A stretch of 64,000 nt of DNA from Siphonodentalium dalli (lineage: Eukaryota; Mollusca; Scaphopoda; Gadilida; Siphonodentaliidae). The notes beneath the pieces are model-generated. The model was not told where the DNA came from. It made no database searches and worked only from the letters and a program-made list of their open reading frames with translations. Location of the stretch: positions 94,168,707-94,232,706 of the forward strand of contig CP136067.1 in assembly GCA_032622095.1 (NCBI GenBank). Reading direction: 5' to 3'. Shown piece after piece: positions 1-11,874 of the stretch. The stretch's first letter is position 1; each line of letters begins with the position of its first letter. Made by a program: the position numbers and the translations under genes.

Positions 1-173
1 TGGCATGCGATAGCGTTTGTACTAGGTGGAATGGAATTAAAGAGTCTTTTTGTGATTTACAAGAAATCGCGTTCGCTGTTAGATTACAGTGGTCCATAGT
101 ACTCGACACCTTTTGTACGGCTCAAATAAGCCTGCTATTACACAAATTGTATTGTATTGTATAGTATAGGCCC

Positions 174-472
174 CTGGTTGTGCTAACAAGATCTGATCTT
201 TCTATATATCTTGAGATCCGATCTCCGTATATATTCTGGCACCGCTAACGTTGTTAAAAAATGACTACAACTCTATATATAACGTACTTTCGACTAAATA
301 ACGGATTTGTCTGATATATTTTACAACACCACAAGACGTTGAAATAACTTCTTCGAAAAAGAAAAAAACTCTCTTTAAAAACGCTCTTTAAAATCACTTC
401 TTCGGCGGTGTCAGCAGACGGAGATCGGATCTCAAGCTATAAAGATCTGGTATTAATTGTTAGCGCTGCCAG
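174..472. mobile_element. MITE-like element with inverted ends
   Basis: The left end (about 174-228) and right end (about 418-472) are imperfect inverted complements. CTGGTTGTGCTAAC at the left pairs with the complement of GTTAGCGCTGCCAG at the right, and both ends then carry the GAGATCCGATCTCCGT block. No ORF lies inside. A short non-autonomous DNA transposon is the simplest reading. No convincing target-site duplication (TSD) was seen. Confidence 0.5.
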
Positions 473-652
473 AGCCTTACATTTTAACCATTTCCTATAA
501 AAAAAAACAATTTAAACATATATATATACCATCTTGTTGTTATAATAACGTGTGTAATTATATGGGGAGAGGGGCTATCTAAGTTGTATAACTTGTGCCC
601 CAATCCCATTTGTACATAAATGATACAATAAAATATGTTTAAACTAAACTAA

Positions 653-745
653 CCCTTTCCTGATTGAGCTTTGCGAAAGCCTTGTGCCAATGCATTCTCT
701 TATTTATTACACGAGTCTCCCATTGGAGCTCCCGTCATGCAAGGG
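653..745. mobile_element. Short TTAA-type MITE, degenerate
   Basis: The left end reads CTAA|CCCTTTCCTG and the right end CATGCAAGGG|TTAA, so the ends are complementary around a CCCTTT terminus and a TTAA-like target. The interior is a diverged copy of the AATGCATTCTCTTAT module found at many places here. TTAA duplication with CCCTTT ends is typical of piggyBac-like elements, but no transposase is present. Confidence 0.4.
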
Positions 746-753
746 TTAAAAGT

Positions 754-807
754 ACACAATCCGATTCGATGGTCCCCATATACCGGTATATCAGATCCCA
801 AGTTTCC

Positions 808-843
<36 letters not shown>

Positions 844-960
844 CGATTAATTGCCAAAACATAATGCTACAACCACTGTCAACTATATGGTATAAAATTT
901 CCCAAAGAGTGTTATATAGCAACATTTTGTTCAAGGACAGACTTGAATGTTATTTCGAAT
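754..960 (+). repeat. Dispersed repeat A, copy 1, with (CAA)n
   Basis: It begins with GATTCGATGGTCCCC, runs into a (CAA)n microsatellite at about 806-841, then AATCGATTAATTG and a block ending near CAACATTTTGTTCAA. The same order occurs at 4440, 16330 and 31429. The constant position of the microsatellite shows it belongs to the repeat. The short ORFs across it are not genes. Confidence 0.6.
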
Positions 961-1424
961 GCTATATAATAGACCATGCAGGATTGACAGGTTTTGTCCA
1001 TTTAAGAGTTCTTGTCCTTGTTGGAAATAGCAAGCTTCTTAATCTTGGTTGCAGGGGTCTGTCGTTAAAAACGAGTACAAATATAAATTATATATATTTA
1101 AACCGAGCGCGACAGTGAGCGCGACACTAAAAAGGCGTCGCTGCAGATATCATGGCGTTAAAATGAGTACAAATATAAATTAAAATATAATTTTTTTTAT
1201 TTATTTGTTAATCGTGTTCAGTGTCGCTTGTGTGACAGTCAAAGTTCAGTTGAAATGTTTATTTCTCAAATAAATCATGTTATATGATCTTATGAGAACA
1301 TAATACATAATTGTACAAGTACAATACGGCTGTCGGTGTATACAAGTCGGTGCACCGTGTGAAGCAAGACACATCATGCATTTGGTATCTCGGATTACTC
1401 GGTCAGGGCGACGCATCCACAAAA
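961..1424. other. Non-coding stretch with a small direct repeat
   Basis: No gene is supported. A roughly 27 bp block containing GAGTACAAATATAAATTA occurs at about 1063-1090 and again at about 1156-1182, about 93 bp apart, around a GCGCGACA-rich spacer. Confidence 0.4.
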
Positions 1425-2106
1425 CACATCTATTTGGCCGCGGACACGCGTACCACAGTAGCGATGGCATAGTAGGTGTGACAATTAATTATGGTGGAGT
1501 TTGGTGACAATTGGTTGTCATAATTAATATGCCATAGAAAGCCATGTTGCCCTCTGCAAATTCGCATACTGAGTCTACCAAGCTCTACCAGCGACGGTCG
1601 ATCTCCCAAGGATGTACATACCTGAATGTCTTTACTCAACACGCAGTGTTATATTTTACACGCTACGACACAAGTCTACTTGATAACTTAATGAATAACC
1701 CATCTCAACAGCCATGATTGTTCTTATTAATGACATTAATATAAGTAGATAAACATGCATGCATTGAGATCATATACAAAAAACGTACCACATTATAATG
1801 CTATGTGAGTCAATGAGGAATTGCCACCAGGCCACGGTCAAACACAATTTTGGACGATCTAACGTGCAATTATATATATATCGTCGTGAATACAATTTAC
1901 CAAAACTTAATGAGTAGAGATCAACCTAGGTGAAACGCAATGGTTAATTGGTCCAGTCGACTCATTGTGCGGAATATCAGCGGGCGACATGGAGAGCTAT
2001 GGCACAGAATTATGACGGACCAATTGTCAACAAACTCCACCATAATAAATTGTCACACCTAGTATGCCATCGCTACTGTGGTACGTGTGTCCGCAGCCAT
2101 TAGATA
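1425..2106. mobile_element. TIR element with ~130 bp inverted arms
   Basis: The left arm (about 1436-1566) and right arm (about 1978-2105) are inverted complements with roughly 85% identity by eye. Both contain TACCACAGTAGCGATGGCAT and TTATGGTGGAGTTTG. The loop of about 410 bp has no coding potential. It is a non-autonomous DNA element. No clear TSD was found. Confidence 0.65.
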
Positions 2107-4060
2107 TGAACGTACCCCACAGTAATGCATGCGTGACACCAACATAAACTACCAGGGCCAAAGAAAATTAAATCTATGGTTGGTTTTGCAATTCAAAAGA
2201 AAAATCGACTCAAAATGGTATCCATTTTTTAAAATAATTATTATAAATTTAACAAATATTCTGGTTTCCAGAAATGTGTTAAAATATGTTAGGAAAAAAA
2301 ACGTTTTATATATTGATTTTCAATATTGAGCTAGGATTAATTTTGATTACCTTTTATACAATGTAATAAACACAATGCTTTCCACTCATTCTGATATATT
2401 GACAACGTTTGTCACCAGAACTGTTTTCAAAGTAGGGCATAATGCCGTTGTTTGCATTTTAGATCTTAGAATTATCCTTCTTTGGTAGAACCTCAATTAT
2501 ATTGGGATACCCGACGTTGCTCGGATAAAGAATATTGGAAACAAAATGAAGTGTTTTGACATACATTTAAACAATTTCAAAGAACTATTCAGTACACCAC
2601 ATTGGTGGTCTTCCCTTCTGCTGCATGGGTTGACTGTTGATCTATTCCGGATATGGATAAAGAGCGTTTTGGTAGCTTAAGATTATGCTATTCGAGGCGT
2701 CGTGTGACGTTGAGTGCGGTCTCTATGTATTCTAAAGAGCGTTCACTTTTGATCTATTCCTGATATGGTATGAATAAAGAGCGTTAATTTTGGCTCGCTT
2801 ATATGCGCAACATATTAACTACATTCCGTGTGGAGTCTCAGCTTGTCTTTTTAAAGACATCTGAGGTAAACGGGACCTATCTAATAATGTTCATCGAGTC
2901 ATATGCCCCTATATACAAATGTTCAGCTATGATGGTCCAGCCGTTAATTTGGTGGCCAAAAAGCGGACAAACAAACAAAATTGAGTTTTATTTGGTATAG
3001 ATTGTTATGAAAGACCATGTGATCCATATGTCACAAGCACTTTCATTGGAGTGTTGGAGATGAACGCAAATTCCATTTTAGAGTTATTCTCCTTGTTTGT
3101 TTTTATATCTGGGTTCTTTCTTCCTTTGCACATGTGTGACCCACATGCGTGAGTAAATGGGGATGTCCAATGACACTTGAGTCCACGAAAAGAAGTATCA
3201 TGTCTTTCACTTCTAAAGCTGATATATTAAGCTAAATAATGACACAAAGTACCCTGCTGTTTTGAGTTTCAGAATCAGTCATAAAGTTGAAATAAAAAGA
3301 ATAAAAAAGCCCCACGTCCTTCCGTATATTTGGTATCGAGTTTACCATATATATCGTACCTGAATTAAAGGTACACGTTATGTATATATAAATTATACCT
3401 TTTCCAAATTGTATTGGTGTTGTCCCACCCATAACAGTAAAATAAAAGTTAGTTTCACGAAATGCACTTATATATGCATGATAAATAAAGCACTAAAAAC
3501 AACTATTGGGTTCCATGCGAGTACATGTAAACACCTATATGGTGCAACCTCTTGTTTCCAATGCAATTATATCAAATGCATCCTCTTTTGCTGACCCCTG
3601 TGTTGACGATGTGTCTGACCCCTGTGTTGACGATGTGTCTGATTAAACTGTGCTTATTTGTTCGCGAATTTGAACAAGATAACACCGAGCGCAGCCGGTT
3701 AGGGAACATGAAGTATGACGTGTCAATATCATTATCTGGCTCTGGGTAAATATTCAAAAGCGCATTTCCAGGAAGTCGAGTACAGTTGTTGGAAATTATG
3801 TCCTAGTTCGCGGGAAAAAATGGGGAAAAAAATATTCCCAAATGGCAGAAAAGCTCCTGTTGGCTGGCTCTAAATTATTGTTTTAAATGGAATTTCGAGA
3901 AGCTGTGTTCTTAGGTGGATTCCGGAGGATGTCATCCGGGACTCAACCCTACCCCCATGAAATCTAAATACCAGTTAACAGAGAGGGGCGAATCCCGCGT
4001 ACCTCGTATAGATTATTTCACACTAATATGATATTTTTCACACATTAATTTTGCTGAAGT
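2107..4060. other. AT-rich non-coding stretch
   Basis: No gene is supported; the ORFs are short and low-complexity. Minor structure includes a 24 bp tandem duplication (CTGACCCCTGTGTTGACGAT core) at 3591-3638, a loose direct repeat with GATCTATTCC near 2640 and 2752, and a GAATCCCGCGTACC tract near 3990 related to the minisatellite at 24.5 kb. Confidence 0.4.
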
Positions 4061-4275
4061 ACAGTAATGCTCTAATTAATCGACTCCTTAAACACAGAAG
4101 AATTATGGGTAACTTTTCAGGATTTAGTCGGAAATATGGCTTGTTGCCATTCATCGGAAAGCTCTCCCCGAGAGCTTTCCGATGAATGGCAACAAGCCAT
4201 ATTTCCAACTAAATCCTGAAAAGTTACCCATAATTCTGCTGTGTTTAAGGAGTCGATTAATTAGAGCATTACTGT
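4061..4275. mobile_element. Near-perfect 215 bp palindrome (foldback MITE)
   Basis: The arms 4061-4166 and 4170-4275 are inverted complements from ACAGTAATGCTCTAATTAAT inward, with only a few mismatches and a 3-nt centre (CCC at 4167-4169). A palindrome this long with so little loop is typical of a foldback or hairpin MITE. The ORF crossing its right arm is an artefact. Confidence 0.8.
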
Positions 4276-4439
4276 ATAATGTCCATAACTCAAACACATC
4301 AAGATGTAAAAGATGTCGTTTTGGCAAAGAAATAATAAAAAAATTGTCATTTAAACGCTGCGTACCAGCCTTGTTGTTGAATTCCGAGTTCCAGTTAAAA
4401 TGAGCGAATCAGTAACCGTTAAAGGTACTATATATCAGA

Positions 4440-4474
4440 TAAGACGGTCCCATATCATCAAGTTACACAACAGC

Positions 4475-4505
<31 letters not shown>

Positions 4506-4890
4506 TATATTCAAAATACGCTTTAGTTATCAGAATCGATTAATTGCAACAAAATAATGCTAATCACTGTCAACTATGGTATCAATTTTCCCAAAATGTG
4601 TTATTTATCAACATTTTGTTCAACGAAATATGGGTGTATTATCACTTGAGTATCACGAATTTGGTCGTATTACCACTTGATTTTAGAGTGATCCATCTTC
4701 AACCGCAAATTTGTCCGACACCATCCGTTTGACTACGTTTTTCTGAGCCACAAATAATTACACATATCGAGAAATAACAAACTTCAAAAATCGATATCTG
4801 ATCACTCTGAGCTTTGATGGGTGGATTCCTCGACTCGAATCAAATATGTTTTACTGTTTTACCCCCGAAGCCAAAGAAATAGTAATTTGG
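4440..4890 (+). repeat. Dispersed repeat A, copy 2, extended
   Basis: It has the same order as the copy at 754: GACGGTCCCATATCA, (CAA)n at about 4468-4504, a TTAGTTATCAGAATCGATTA block and CAACATTTTGTTCAACG. It continues through a tail with GAGCTTTGATGGGTGG and TTTTACCCCCGAA, which is shared with the 16.3 kb copy. The family is therefore at least about 450 bp long. Confidence 0.6.
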
Positions 4891-5314
4891 GAGCGTTAAT
4901 TCGGATAACGCATTTTTAACATTTAATGATGGGTATGAATCATGCGTACCAGTCTATATATAGCACTTCAAGTTACCCGAATCCCGCGCTTATCAGAAGG
5001 GGGGTGATAAAATCAAACTGGAGTGGTCTTGTTCCACATGTATTATGTAATCTACTAATCTTCACATAAAGGCGATTTATTTGATATTTGATGTCATGGA
5101 AAATTCGCGCTTGTTCAAGGCCGACGTAATATTAGACTTAGGCTCGTGTGTGCTCATCACCTGAGTAAACAAGGATGGATTACGTTGATGTAACCGTTCC
5201 CTTGTTTGGGTACATTCCTGTGTGAATTCACATTAATTTGTGAACCTAAATGCGACAGTGAGAGACATAACCGTGCGGTGATTAGGTTCGCACCTGTGTA
5301 AATAGTCGTTATTA
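4891..5314. other. Non-coding stretch
   Basis: No gene, RNA or clear repeat structure is recognised between repeat A and the GC-rich MITE. Confidence 0.3.
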
Positions 5315-5472
5315 TGGAATACTATTAGGGCCACTTGCTAATGGCGCGCGCCGAAAGCGACAAAAAGTGCGCCATTATAGTAACGCGCCGAAAGCGCCGA
5401 AAGCGACCAAAAAGTGCGCCATTTATAGTAACGCGCCAACGCGCCGAAAGCGACGAAAAGTGCGCCGATACG
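5315..5472. mobile_element. GC-rich MITE B, copy 1, right end decayed
   Basis: After a TA dinucleotide it starts TGGAATACTATTAGGGCCAC and then carries repeated blocks of CGCGCCGAAAGCGAC and AAAAGTGCGCCATTA. The same start and blocks occur in the complete copy at 14895-15078. The right terminus is not recognisable here. Confidence 0.55.
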
Positions 5473-5539
5473 TTATCGAGGGTCCGACAAAATGTTTGAA
5501 TCCGATGGATTGCCAACTTTACCTCAAAATGAAACTGAA

Positions 5540-6150
5540 AGTATAGACGTTGGAATGGGACGTGTGTGGACTCTTAAAAGATATAAACGTTGGAATGGGG
5601 TGAAATATGGAATATAATACAAATATTGGGATTGGATGGAATGTGGAATAATTGTCAAACATTGGAATGGGATGGGATTTGGAATAAATTAAACTACTAA
5701 TGCATGCTGGAATGTGGTGGATATGGAATAAAACGACACAATTTTAATGTTGCAATTGGATGGAATGTGAAATAACAGTAAAATGTTAGGATGGGATGGA
5801 ATGTCGAATAAAACTACAAATGTTGGAATGGGATATGGAATAAAACTACTACTGTTGGAATTGGATGTGTGCTATGGAATAAAACTATACAAATGTTGGA
5901 ATGGGATGGGATATGGAATAAAACCACAATTGTTGGAATGGGATGTGCTATGGAATAAAACTATACAAATGTTGGAATGGGATGGGATATGGAATAAAAC
6001 TATACAAATGTTGGAATGGGATGTGATATGGAATGAAACTACAAATCTTGGAATTGGCTGGAATGTGGAATAACGAACAACAGTACACAATTTAATATTG
6101 GAATGGGATGGAATATGGAATATGGAATGAAACTAAACTGATGTAATGCG
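5540..6150 (+). repeat. Minisatellite, GGAATGGGATGGAATATGG units
   Basis: About 600 bp of degenerate tandem units built from TGGAATGGGAT(GG) plus ATATGGAATAAAACTAC. Unit length varies around 35-45 bp. The units happen to stay open on both strands, giving ORFs at 5783-6073 (+) and 5872-6090 (-) that are repeat translations rather than genes. Confidence 0.85.
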
Positions 6151-6929
6151 GTGGAACATGGAGTGACAATGGAGTTCCGTTTGGATCCACTGTCACTTTT
6201 AATATTATATATATATTTTTACATCTACGTATACATATAGATGCACAAGATATATGTTATAATTCCCATGTGGGTATTAATCGATTTTATTCTCATCAGG
6301 CAGAATTCCTATGTGCACGGATGAAGATCCTCCACAGGTCCACGGTTTCTATCTATACATTTGCCAGGAGCACGTACGCGACTGTTTATCACATGCAGGC
6401 CATTTATGTGCAAACCATATATACATCTTCCACCGATATGTTGACCCTATAAATAATTACACGTAATTAAAATAATTTTACCCCGGGCTGTTGATAAAAC
6501 GGCGCGATTTTGTTTGAGAGTTACACATAAAATGTGGACTGTATACCCCGCGGAAATTACTCCATCCATGTCTATATATATGATGGATTTGCTAATGTGT
6601 TTGCTTTCAACGGATTACATGCCGCACCCTCTCCGTTATCACTGCGATATAGATCACTGCCACAAGGAAGGTACTTCGCGGACCGATACATCTATATATG
6701 TTTAATTACGTATCGTCGGAACTATATTTATTCACCTATTATCTTATCTTGACCACCACAAACTTGCTATAATGGTATTTTTTTCGGCATTGATAAGAAC
6801 AAAACAAACTGAGCCAGACATAGACAATTTTAATCCTAAAACATAAGAACTAAGATCATGTCAGAAATCCTTACCTCATCGGGGCGATGGGAGATAACTC
6901 TGCCTGGAGTTTAAGGGTTTTATAGAGGT
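6151..6929. other. Non-coding stretch
   Basis: No gene is supported. Overlapping ORFs at 6270-6752 have no recognisable domain, and the sequence is rich in TATATA. Confidence 0.3.
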
Positions 6930-6932
6930 TTA

Positions 6933-8326
6933 GGGTGGATACACACATGCATGTAATCTCTATAAATATCGTAGACCATACACACCTGTAAAATTTGTCC
7001 GCTGACAACCCAATCATTGCGCCTATGTTTGACCACAGTGAGTCAAGCTCTGAACGCGCAGAGAGCCGTTGACTCGGACGAAGTCGTCAGGCCGCTTAAA
7101 ATAATTATTCGCGCGATAACCCAAATGGGGAACGTTCTGTTTAAATAATTATCAGTCTTCTCTTGATTTGTATACCAGTGATGGCCTCAGGGTTTCCCCA
7201 ACGCATGCAGGGGCTATGCTCCCCAACATGGGGGCTATATTATCCCGGAAGCTACCGGACTGACCATTGCATATTTCATCGAAAGGGATGGGGCATGCAG
7301 CACCCCTGAGCCCTGAAGCCACTCGTGATTTATAAATATTGTAGTTGACAGTCATGTCTGTTTGCTACGAGTGATTAATCTAATATGCAGCAATTTATGC
7401 TATGCATATAATTATGAACATATTATTACAACTTTAAATGTGAAGGTACAGAAGGTGGTGTTGCTGTATGTCTTCATTCGGGAAAAGGGTTGTCCAGCTA
7501 CGAGTTCACAACTACGTCACCTTCCCTCTCTTGTGTTATGCAGGTATACGCAAAATTTACAACTACAGAATGTTTAAGTAAAACAGTTTATGTACATTCT
7601 TGCCCAGATAATCCCGGCTGGTACATTCAACTAACTTCCTTAGTTATTCGAAGCTTTCGAGAACCAGCCCCTACCTCAATCATGGAGTATGGTCGAAAAT
7701 GTTATAATTAAAGCCTGTATATACAGGCTAAGATTGTGACAGGAACTTGTTCAACCTTTGGCTTGAGAAACATACTATTCTGTTAATTCCGTGTGAAAAA
7801 TGGGGAGTGTCACTCTTTTTAATTTCAACACTGTACCAGCATTAATTTGTAATGGATATTTGCATGGAAATCACAATTGAATTTTATCACATGAGCTCGC
7901 TCTCAAATTATCCGAGCAATCTCAACAAACCGGTATCGTCGTAAAAGAGCTTCAAATTCTGCATATTTTATTTGTGGATGACCATGTTTCAAAGAGATGA
8001 CGAGAAACAAATCAAGTATAACTTAATATCGACGAACTCAAATCCACTTTTCGAAATGAATTAAAACTCGTGAAAAGCAGCAACAGATATCAGACAGGAT
8101 ATGTTCATTTCGGCATCCACGAAAGAAGACATGTTAATGACTGGCCTGAAATTTCTTGATCGCAGTTAGTTTAATAATGGCTTATAACTACTCAATGGTC
8201 TCGCCTGTTGGAATGGACCGATCGCGCGCAGGCGATTAATGCTATCAATGATTGGTGTGACCATGTAAAATACATGGAATACATGGATTTTACATACATA
8301 AATTACATACAAGTGTGTATCCACCC
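6933..8326. mobile_element. Harbinger-like TIR element, copy 1
   Basis: The ends are GGGTGGATACACAC at the left and GTGTGTATCCACCC at the right. They are flanked by TTA (6930-6932) and TTA (8327-8329), a 3-bp TSD of the TWA type known for PIF/Harbinger elements. The 1394 bp interior has no intact transposase; it contains CTCTGAACGCGCAGAGAGCC near the left end and AATTAAAACTCGTGAAAA near the right. The superfamily call rests only on the TSD. A non-autonomous derivative is likely. Confidence 0.7.
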
Positions 8327-8478
8327 TTATTAAGAGTTGTGGTATATATTCCAGCAACACTGAAACATGCATGAACATTACTATAACGCTGTCAAAGATA
8401 TTCCAATTTTAAATGGATATGGGTCGTTTGAAACTATACATGGTTTCATTTTCTATCAACCCTATTCAACACTGATTG

Positions 8479-9882
8479 GGGTGGATACACACATGCATGT
8501 AATCTCTGCAAATGTCGTGTATTTGTCGTTTTGCTCTGAACGCGCAGAGAGCCGTTGATTGAACGATGTCGTCAGGCCGCTTAACATAATTGTTCGCGCG
8601 ATGACCCAAATGTTGGACTTTCTGTTAAAATCATTGTCAGTCTTCTCTTATACCAGTGATGGCCCCATAATTTCCCCAACGCATGTGCTATGATCCCCAA
8701 CATGGGGGGGGCTATATTATCCCTGAAGCCACCGGACTGACCATGGCATATTTCATCGACGGGTGGGGTGGGGGCATGCAGCACCTGACCCCATCCATGA
8801 AGCCACGAAGCCACTCCTGAGTCCTGACTTATAAATATTGTAGTTGACAGTCATTTCTGTCGTGTCTGTTTGCTACGAGTGTTTAATCTAATATTCAGCA
8901 ATTTATGCTATTCATATAATTATGAACATAGTATTACAGCTTTAAATTTGAGAGAACAGAAGGTGGCGGTGTTATAATTGCTGTGTGTCTTCATTCGGGG
9001 AAAAGGGTTGTCTAGCTCTATACGAGTTCCCAACTACGTCACCTTTCCTCTCTTGTATGTTATATGAATACGAAAAATTATGGAATTGTTAAGTTAAACA
9101 TATTGTACGTACATTCAACTAAATATCTTAGTTGTTCGAAGCTTTCAATCATGGATTATGGTCCAAAATGTTATAATTCAAGCGTGTACAACCTAAAATT
9201 GTGACAGTTAGGAACTTGTTCAACCTTTGGTTTGAGAAACATATACTGTTATGTAAATTCTGGGTGAAAAATGGGGGGGGGGGCACTCTTTTTGCTTTCA
9301 GCGCTGTACCTGCATTATTTTTTGGCGCTGTTATGGATATTTGCATAGGAATTCCAATTGAATGTTATCACATGAGCTCGCTCTGAAACTATCCGAGGAA
9401 TCTCAACGAACCGGTATTGTCTGTCTTAATTTTCCAATGCCTGTTATTCAAGGCATGAGAGCCCATATATAAGATTGTTAATGGGACATAAAACACTCGT
9501 GTATCACAATCGCCCTAAAAGAGCTTCAAATTCTGCACATTATATTTTTATTTTGGATGACCCTGAAATGACGAGAAACAAATCAAGTATAAAATCGACG
9601 GACTGAAATCCACTTTTGGAAATGAATTAAAACTCGTGAAAAACAGCAACAGATCTCAGACAGGATTTATTCATTTTGTCATCCATAAAAGAATTTATGA
9701 CTGGCCTGAAATGTCTTGATAGCAGTTAGTTTGATAATGGTTTATAACTGCTCACTTGTCTCGCCTTTTGAAATTGCCCGATAGCGCGCAGGCAACTAAA
9801 TACATGCTATCAATGATTGGTGTTACCATGTAAAATACATGGATTTTACATACAGAAATGACATGCATGTGTGTATCCACCC
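8479..9882. mobile_element. Harbinger-like TIR element, copy 2
   Basis: A second copy of the 6933-8326 element in the same orientation, aligned along its whole length with roughly 85% identity by eye and small indels. Its TIR is longer than that of copy 1: GGGTGGATACACACATGCAT pairs with ATGCATGTGTGTATCCACCC. The flanks TTG and GTA do not match, so the TSD is lost or the copies arose by local duplication and not by two insertions. A run of G at about 9273-9282 interrupts it. Confidence 0.7.
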
Positions 9883-10330
9883 GTATCTACTACAGCTGAA
9901 AATAATGTACTACATGTATATTACCGAATGTGTACGTGGGTGGGGTGGGTGTCCACATTAAAATCTCCAACTACACCCCCTTGAACCAGAATAAGCTCCC
10001 AAATTCGCAGGATTCCATTTACAGCACTTGGGTTGGAATTTTCCAACTGTAAGCCTTCCAACTGTTGGATGGAAATTCCAACCTGACAACTAATTGCCAT
10101 ATCAGAATCCTTAAAAAGGAAGCCCTTTCACCGAGAGTTGGGAAGCGTGTATCAGTATTTATTATATTGCTTGCCCATAAAATAAAATTCAGTGAGTCTG
10201 AACACATTATGGACATGGGTTCGAATATGGACAGAACCGATCTGCCATTGGAAGAGCACAGTGCACTTCCTCCTAAATTGTATCTGTGACCATGTAAGAT
10301 ATTACTGGTATACTGGCGTATATATATATA
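9883..10330. other. Non-coding stretch with repeat C fragment
   Basis: No gene. It contains a CCAACTACACCCCCTTG tract resembling one near 32890, and a TTCCAACTGTTGGA palindromic tract at 10025-10080 belonging to the repeat C family. An (AT)n tract precedes the Helitron start at 10331. Confidence 0.4.
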
Positions 10331-10714
10331 TCTCATATATATTTTGAAGACCTCTGTCTGTATGTATGTTTGTCTGTCTGTCTGTCATTTATACAAATCT
10401 ACGATTCTCGACCGATCGGGACGAAACTTGGTACGTGTGTGTAGTTTGACCAGGCGGTGGACGTTGTCGTATTGGCGAGCCCGTGCGGCCCCCGTGCAGC
10501 GCATGCGCAGACGAGATCTCGGAAACGGGTGGAGCAATCGACTTGAAATTTGGTATGTGAATGTATCTTGCCCCGGATACGAATTTTATCGGGTCGCCGA
10601 GCCCGTGCGACGCCAGCTTCGCGCATGCGCAGGCCAGATCTCGGAAACGGGTAGAGCTATCGACTTGAAATTTGGTTTTTGAATAGCCCGGACAACGTCG
10701 GGCTCATCGGCTAG
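10331..10714 (+). mobile_element. Helitron-like element, family 1, copy 1
   Basis: It starts with TC (TCTCATATATATTTTGAAG) after an A. It ends with a GC-rich hairpin (AGCCCGGACAACGTCGGGCT, 10685-10704) followed 6 nt later by CTAG at 10711-10714, with T next. A TC start, a 3' hairpin, a CTRR end and insertion between A and T are the Helitron hallmarks. At 384 bp with no Rep/helicase it is non-autonomous. The internal ORFs are spurious. Confidence 0.8.
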
Positions 10715-11215
10715 TCTCATATATATTTTGAAGACCTCTGTATGTTTGTATGTTTGTCTGTCATTTATACAAATCCACAATTCTCGACCGATCGGGACGA
10801 AACTTGGTACGTGTGTGTAGTTTGACCAGGCGGTGGACGTTGTCGTATTGGCGAGCCCGTGCGGCGCCCGTGCAGACGAGATCTCGGAAACGGGTGGAGC
10901 TATCGACTTGAAATTTGCTATGTGAATGTATCTTGTCCCGGATACGAATTTTATCGGGTCGCCGAGCCCGTGCGACGCCAGCTTCGCGCATGCGCAGACG
11001 AGATCTCGAAAACGGGTGGAGCTATCGACTTGAAATTTGGTATGTGAATGTATCTTGCCCCGGATACGAATTTTATCGGGTCGCCGAGTCCGTGCGACGC
11101 CAGCTTCGCGCATGCCCAGACCAGATCTCGGAAACGGGTAGAGCTATCGACTTGAAATTTGGTTTTTGAATAGCCCGGACAACGTAGCCCGGACAACGTC
11201 GGGCTCATCGGCTAG
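10715..11215 (+). mobile_element. Helitron-like element, family 1, copy 2
   Basis: It starts directly at the base after copy 1's CTAG with the same TCTCATATATATTTTGAAG, and ends with the same hairpin and CTAG at 11212-11215. It is 501 bp because an internal unit of about 125 bp (containing TACGAATTTTATCGGGTCGC and CGAGATCTCG) occurs one extra time. The 5' part of the terminal hairpin (AGCCCGGACAACGT) is duplicated. Confidence 0.8.
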
Positions 11216-11639
11216 TATTATATATATAGGTTTCAACATAGCGAATCATATTTTCCGTTTGCACGTTTCATTTTACTTGGGCGTTGATCGTGTCCATGTA
11301 TAGAGGGCCGTGGCGATGGGGGTGTCTCATCCCAACTTTAATCAAACTATTAAAAATCTGGAAATTTCATACCTGACACGACATTAGTTGGAAATTTGAC
11401 ATCAACAATCTGTTTATATTGTTCTCGTAGTTTGATTTTCCAACAATTTATTAGTGGTGATTTTGTTAGATTACATTTGCTTATGGTTTTGGCCAAATTG
11501 TTAGACTGAAACGGCCATCAGTTGGAAATTATCCAACATGAGAGGTGTGTCAAGATTGGAAAATGTCCAACAATTGGAAATCTTAAGGCAAGTCTGGATG
11601 CTACGGTTTTGCAATTTTTAGGGTTCAGATTAAAACACA
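11216..11639. repeat. Non-coding stretch with repeat C
   Basis: It has several TTGGAAATT / AATTTCCAAC type blocks between about 11385 and 11600, the repeat C family also seen at 19.1, 33.2 and 34.3 kb. No gene. The two 96-codon ORFs over 11518-11812 on both strands are chance. Confidence 0.45.
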
Positions 11640-11874
11640 TTCTCACACCTGGCCATAACAAGGGTCGGTCGATAATATTATGTCTTGGCGGATTTTTACG
11701 GACGAAATTTGATCCATATATAGGGTATCTCGGTATCCGCTGGGCCGATTTCCCGGTATCCGCTGGGCCGATTTCCACCATTTTTGGGGTGTTGGTATTT
11801 GACCCCACCTGACCTTGACATTCAAAATGGTCAATTCAAGGTCAAAGCCCGGACGAAGTCGGGTCACCTTCTAG
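11640..11874 (+). mobile_element. Helitron-like element, family 2, 3' part
   Basis: It matches the 3' part of the element at 13385-14199, from GGCGGATTTTTACGGACGAA onward. It ends with AAGCCCGGACGAAGTCGGGT, CACCTT and CTAG (11871-11874), followed by T. The 5' TC terminus is not recognisable, so it is truncated or very diverged. Confidence 0.65.

Noticed and set aside
4182..4403. 73-codon ORF
   Set aside because: Half of it is the right arm of the 215-bp palindrome.
5783..6090. Overlapping ~90-codon ORFs on both strands
   Set aside because: Both are translations of the GGAATGGGAT minisatellite.
7490..7711. Short secreted-like peptide between CAG and GTATAC borders
   Set aside because: It lies inside the Harbinger-like element and is not conserved as an open frame in the second copy.
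10344..11208. ORFs of 75-175 codons with repeated REAGVARxRRPDKIRIR peptides
   Set aside because: They read through the tandem ~125-bp units of non-autonomous Helitron-like elements; no family signature.
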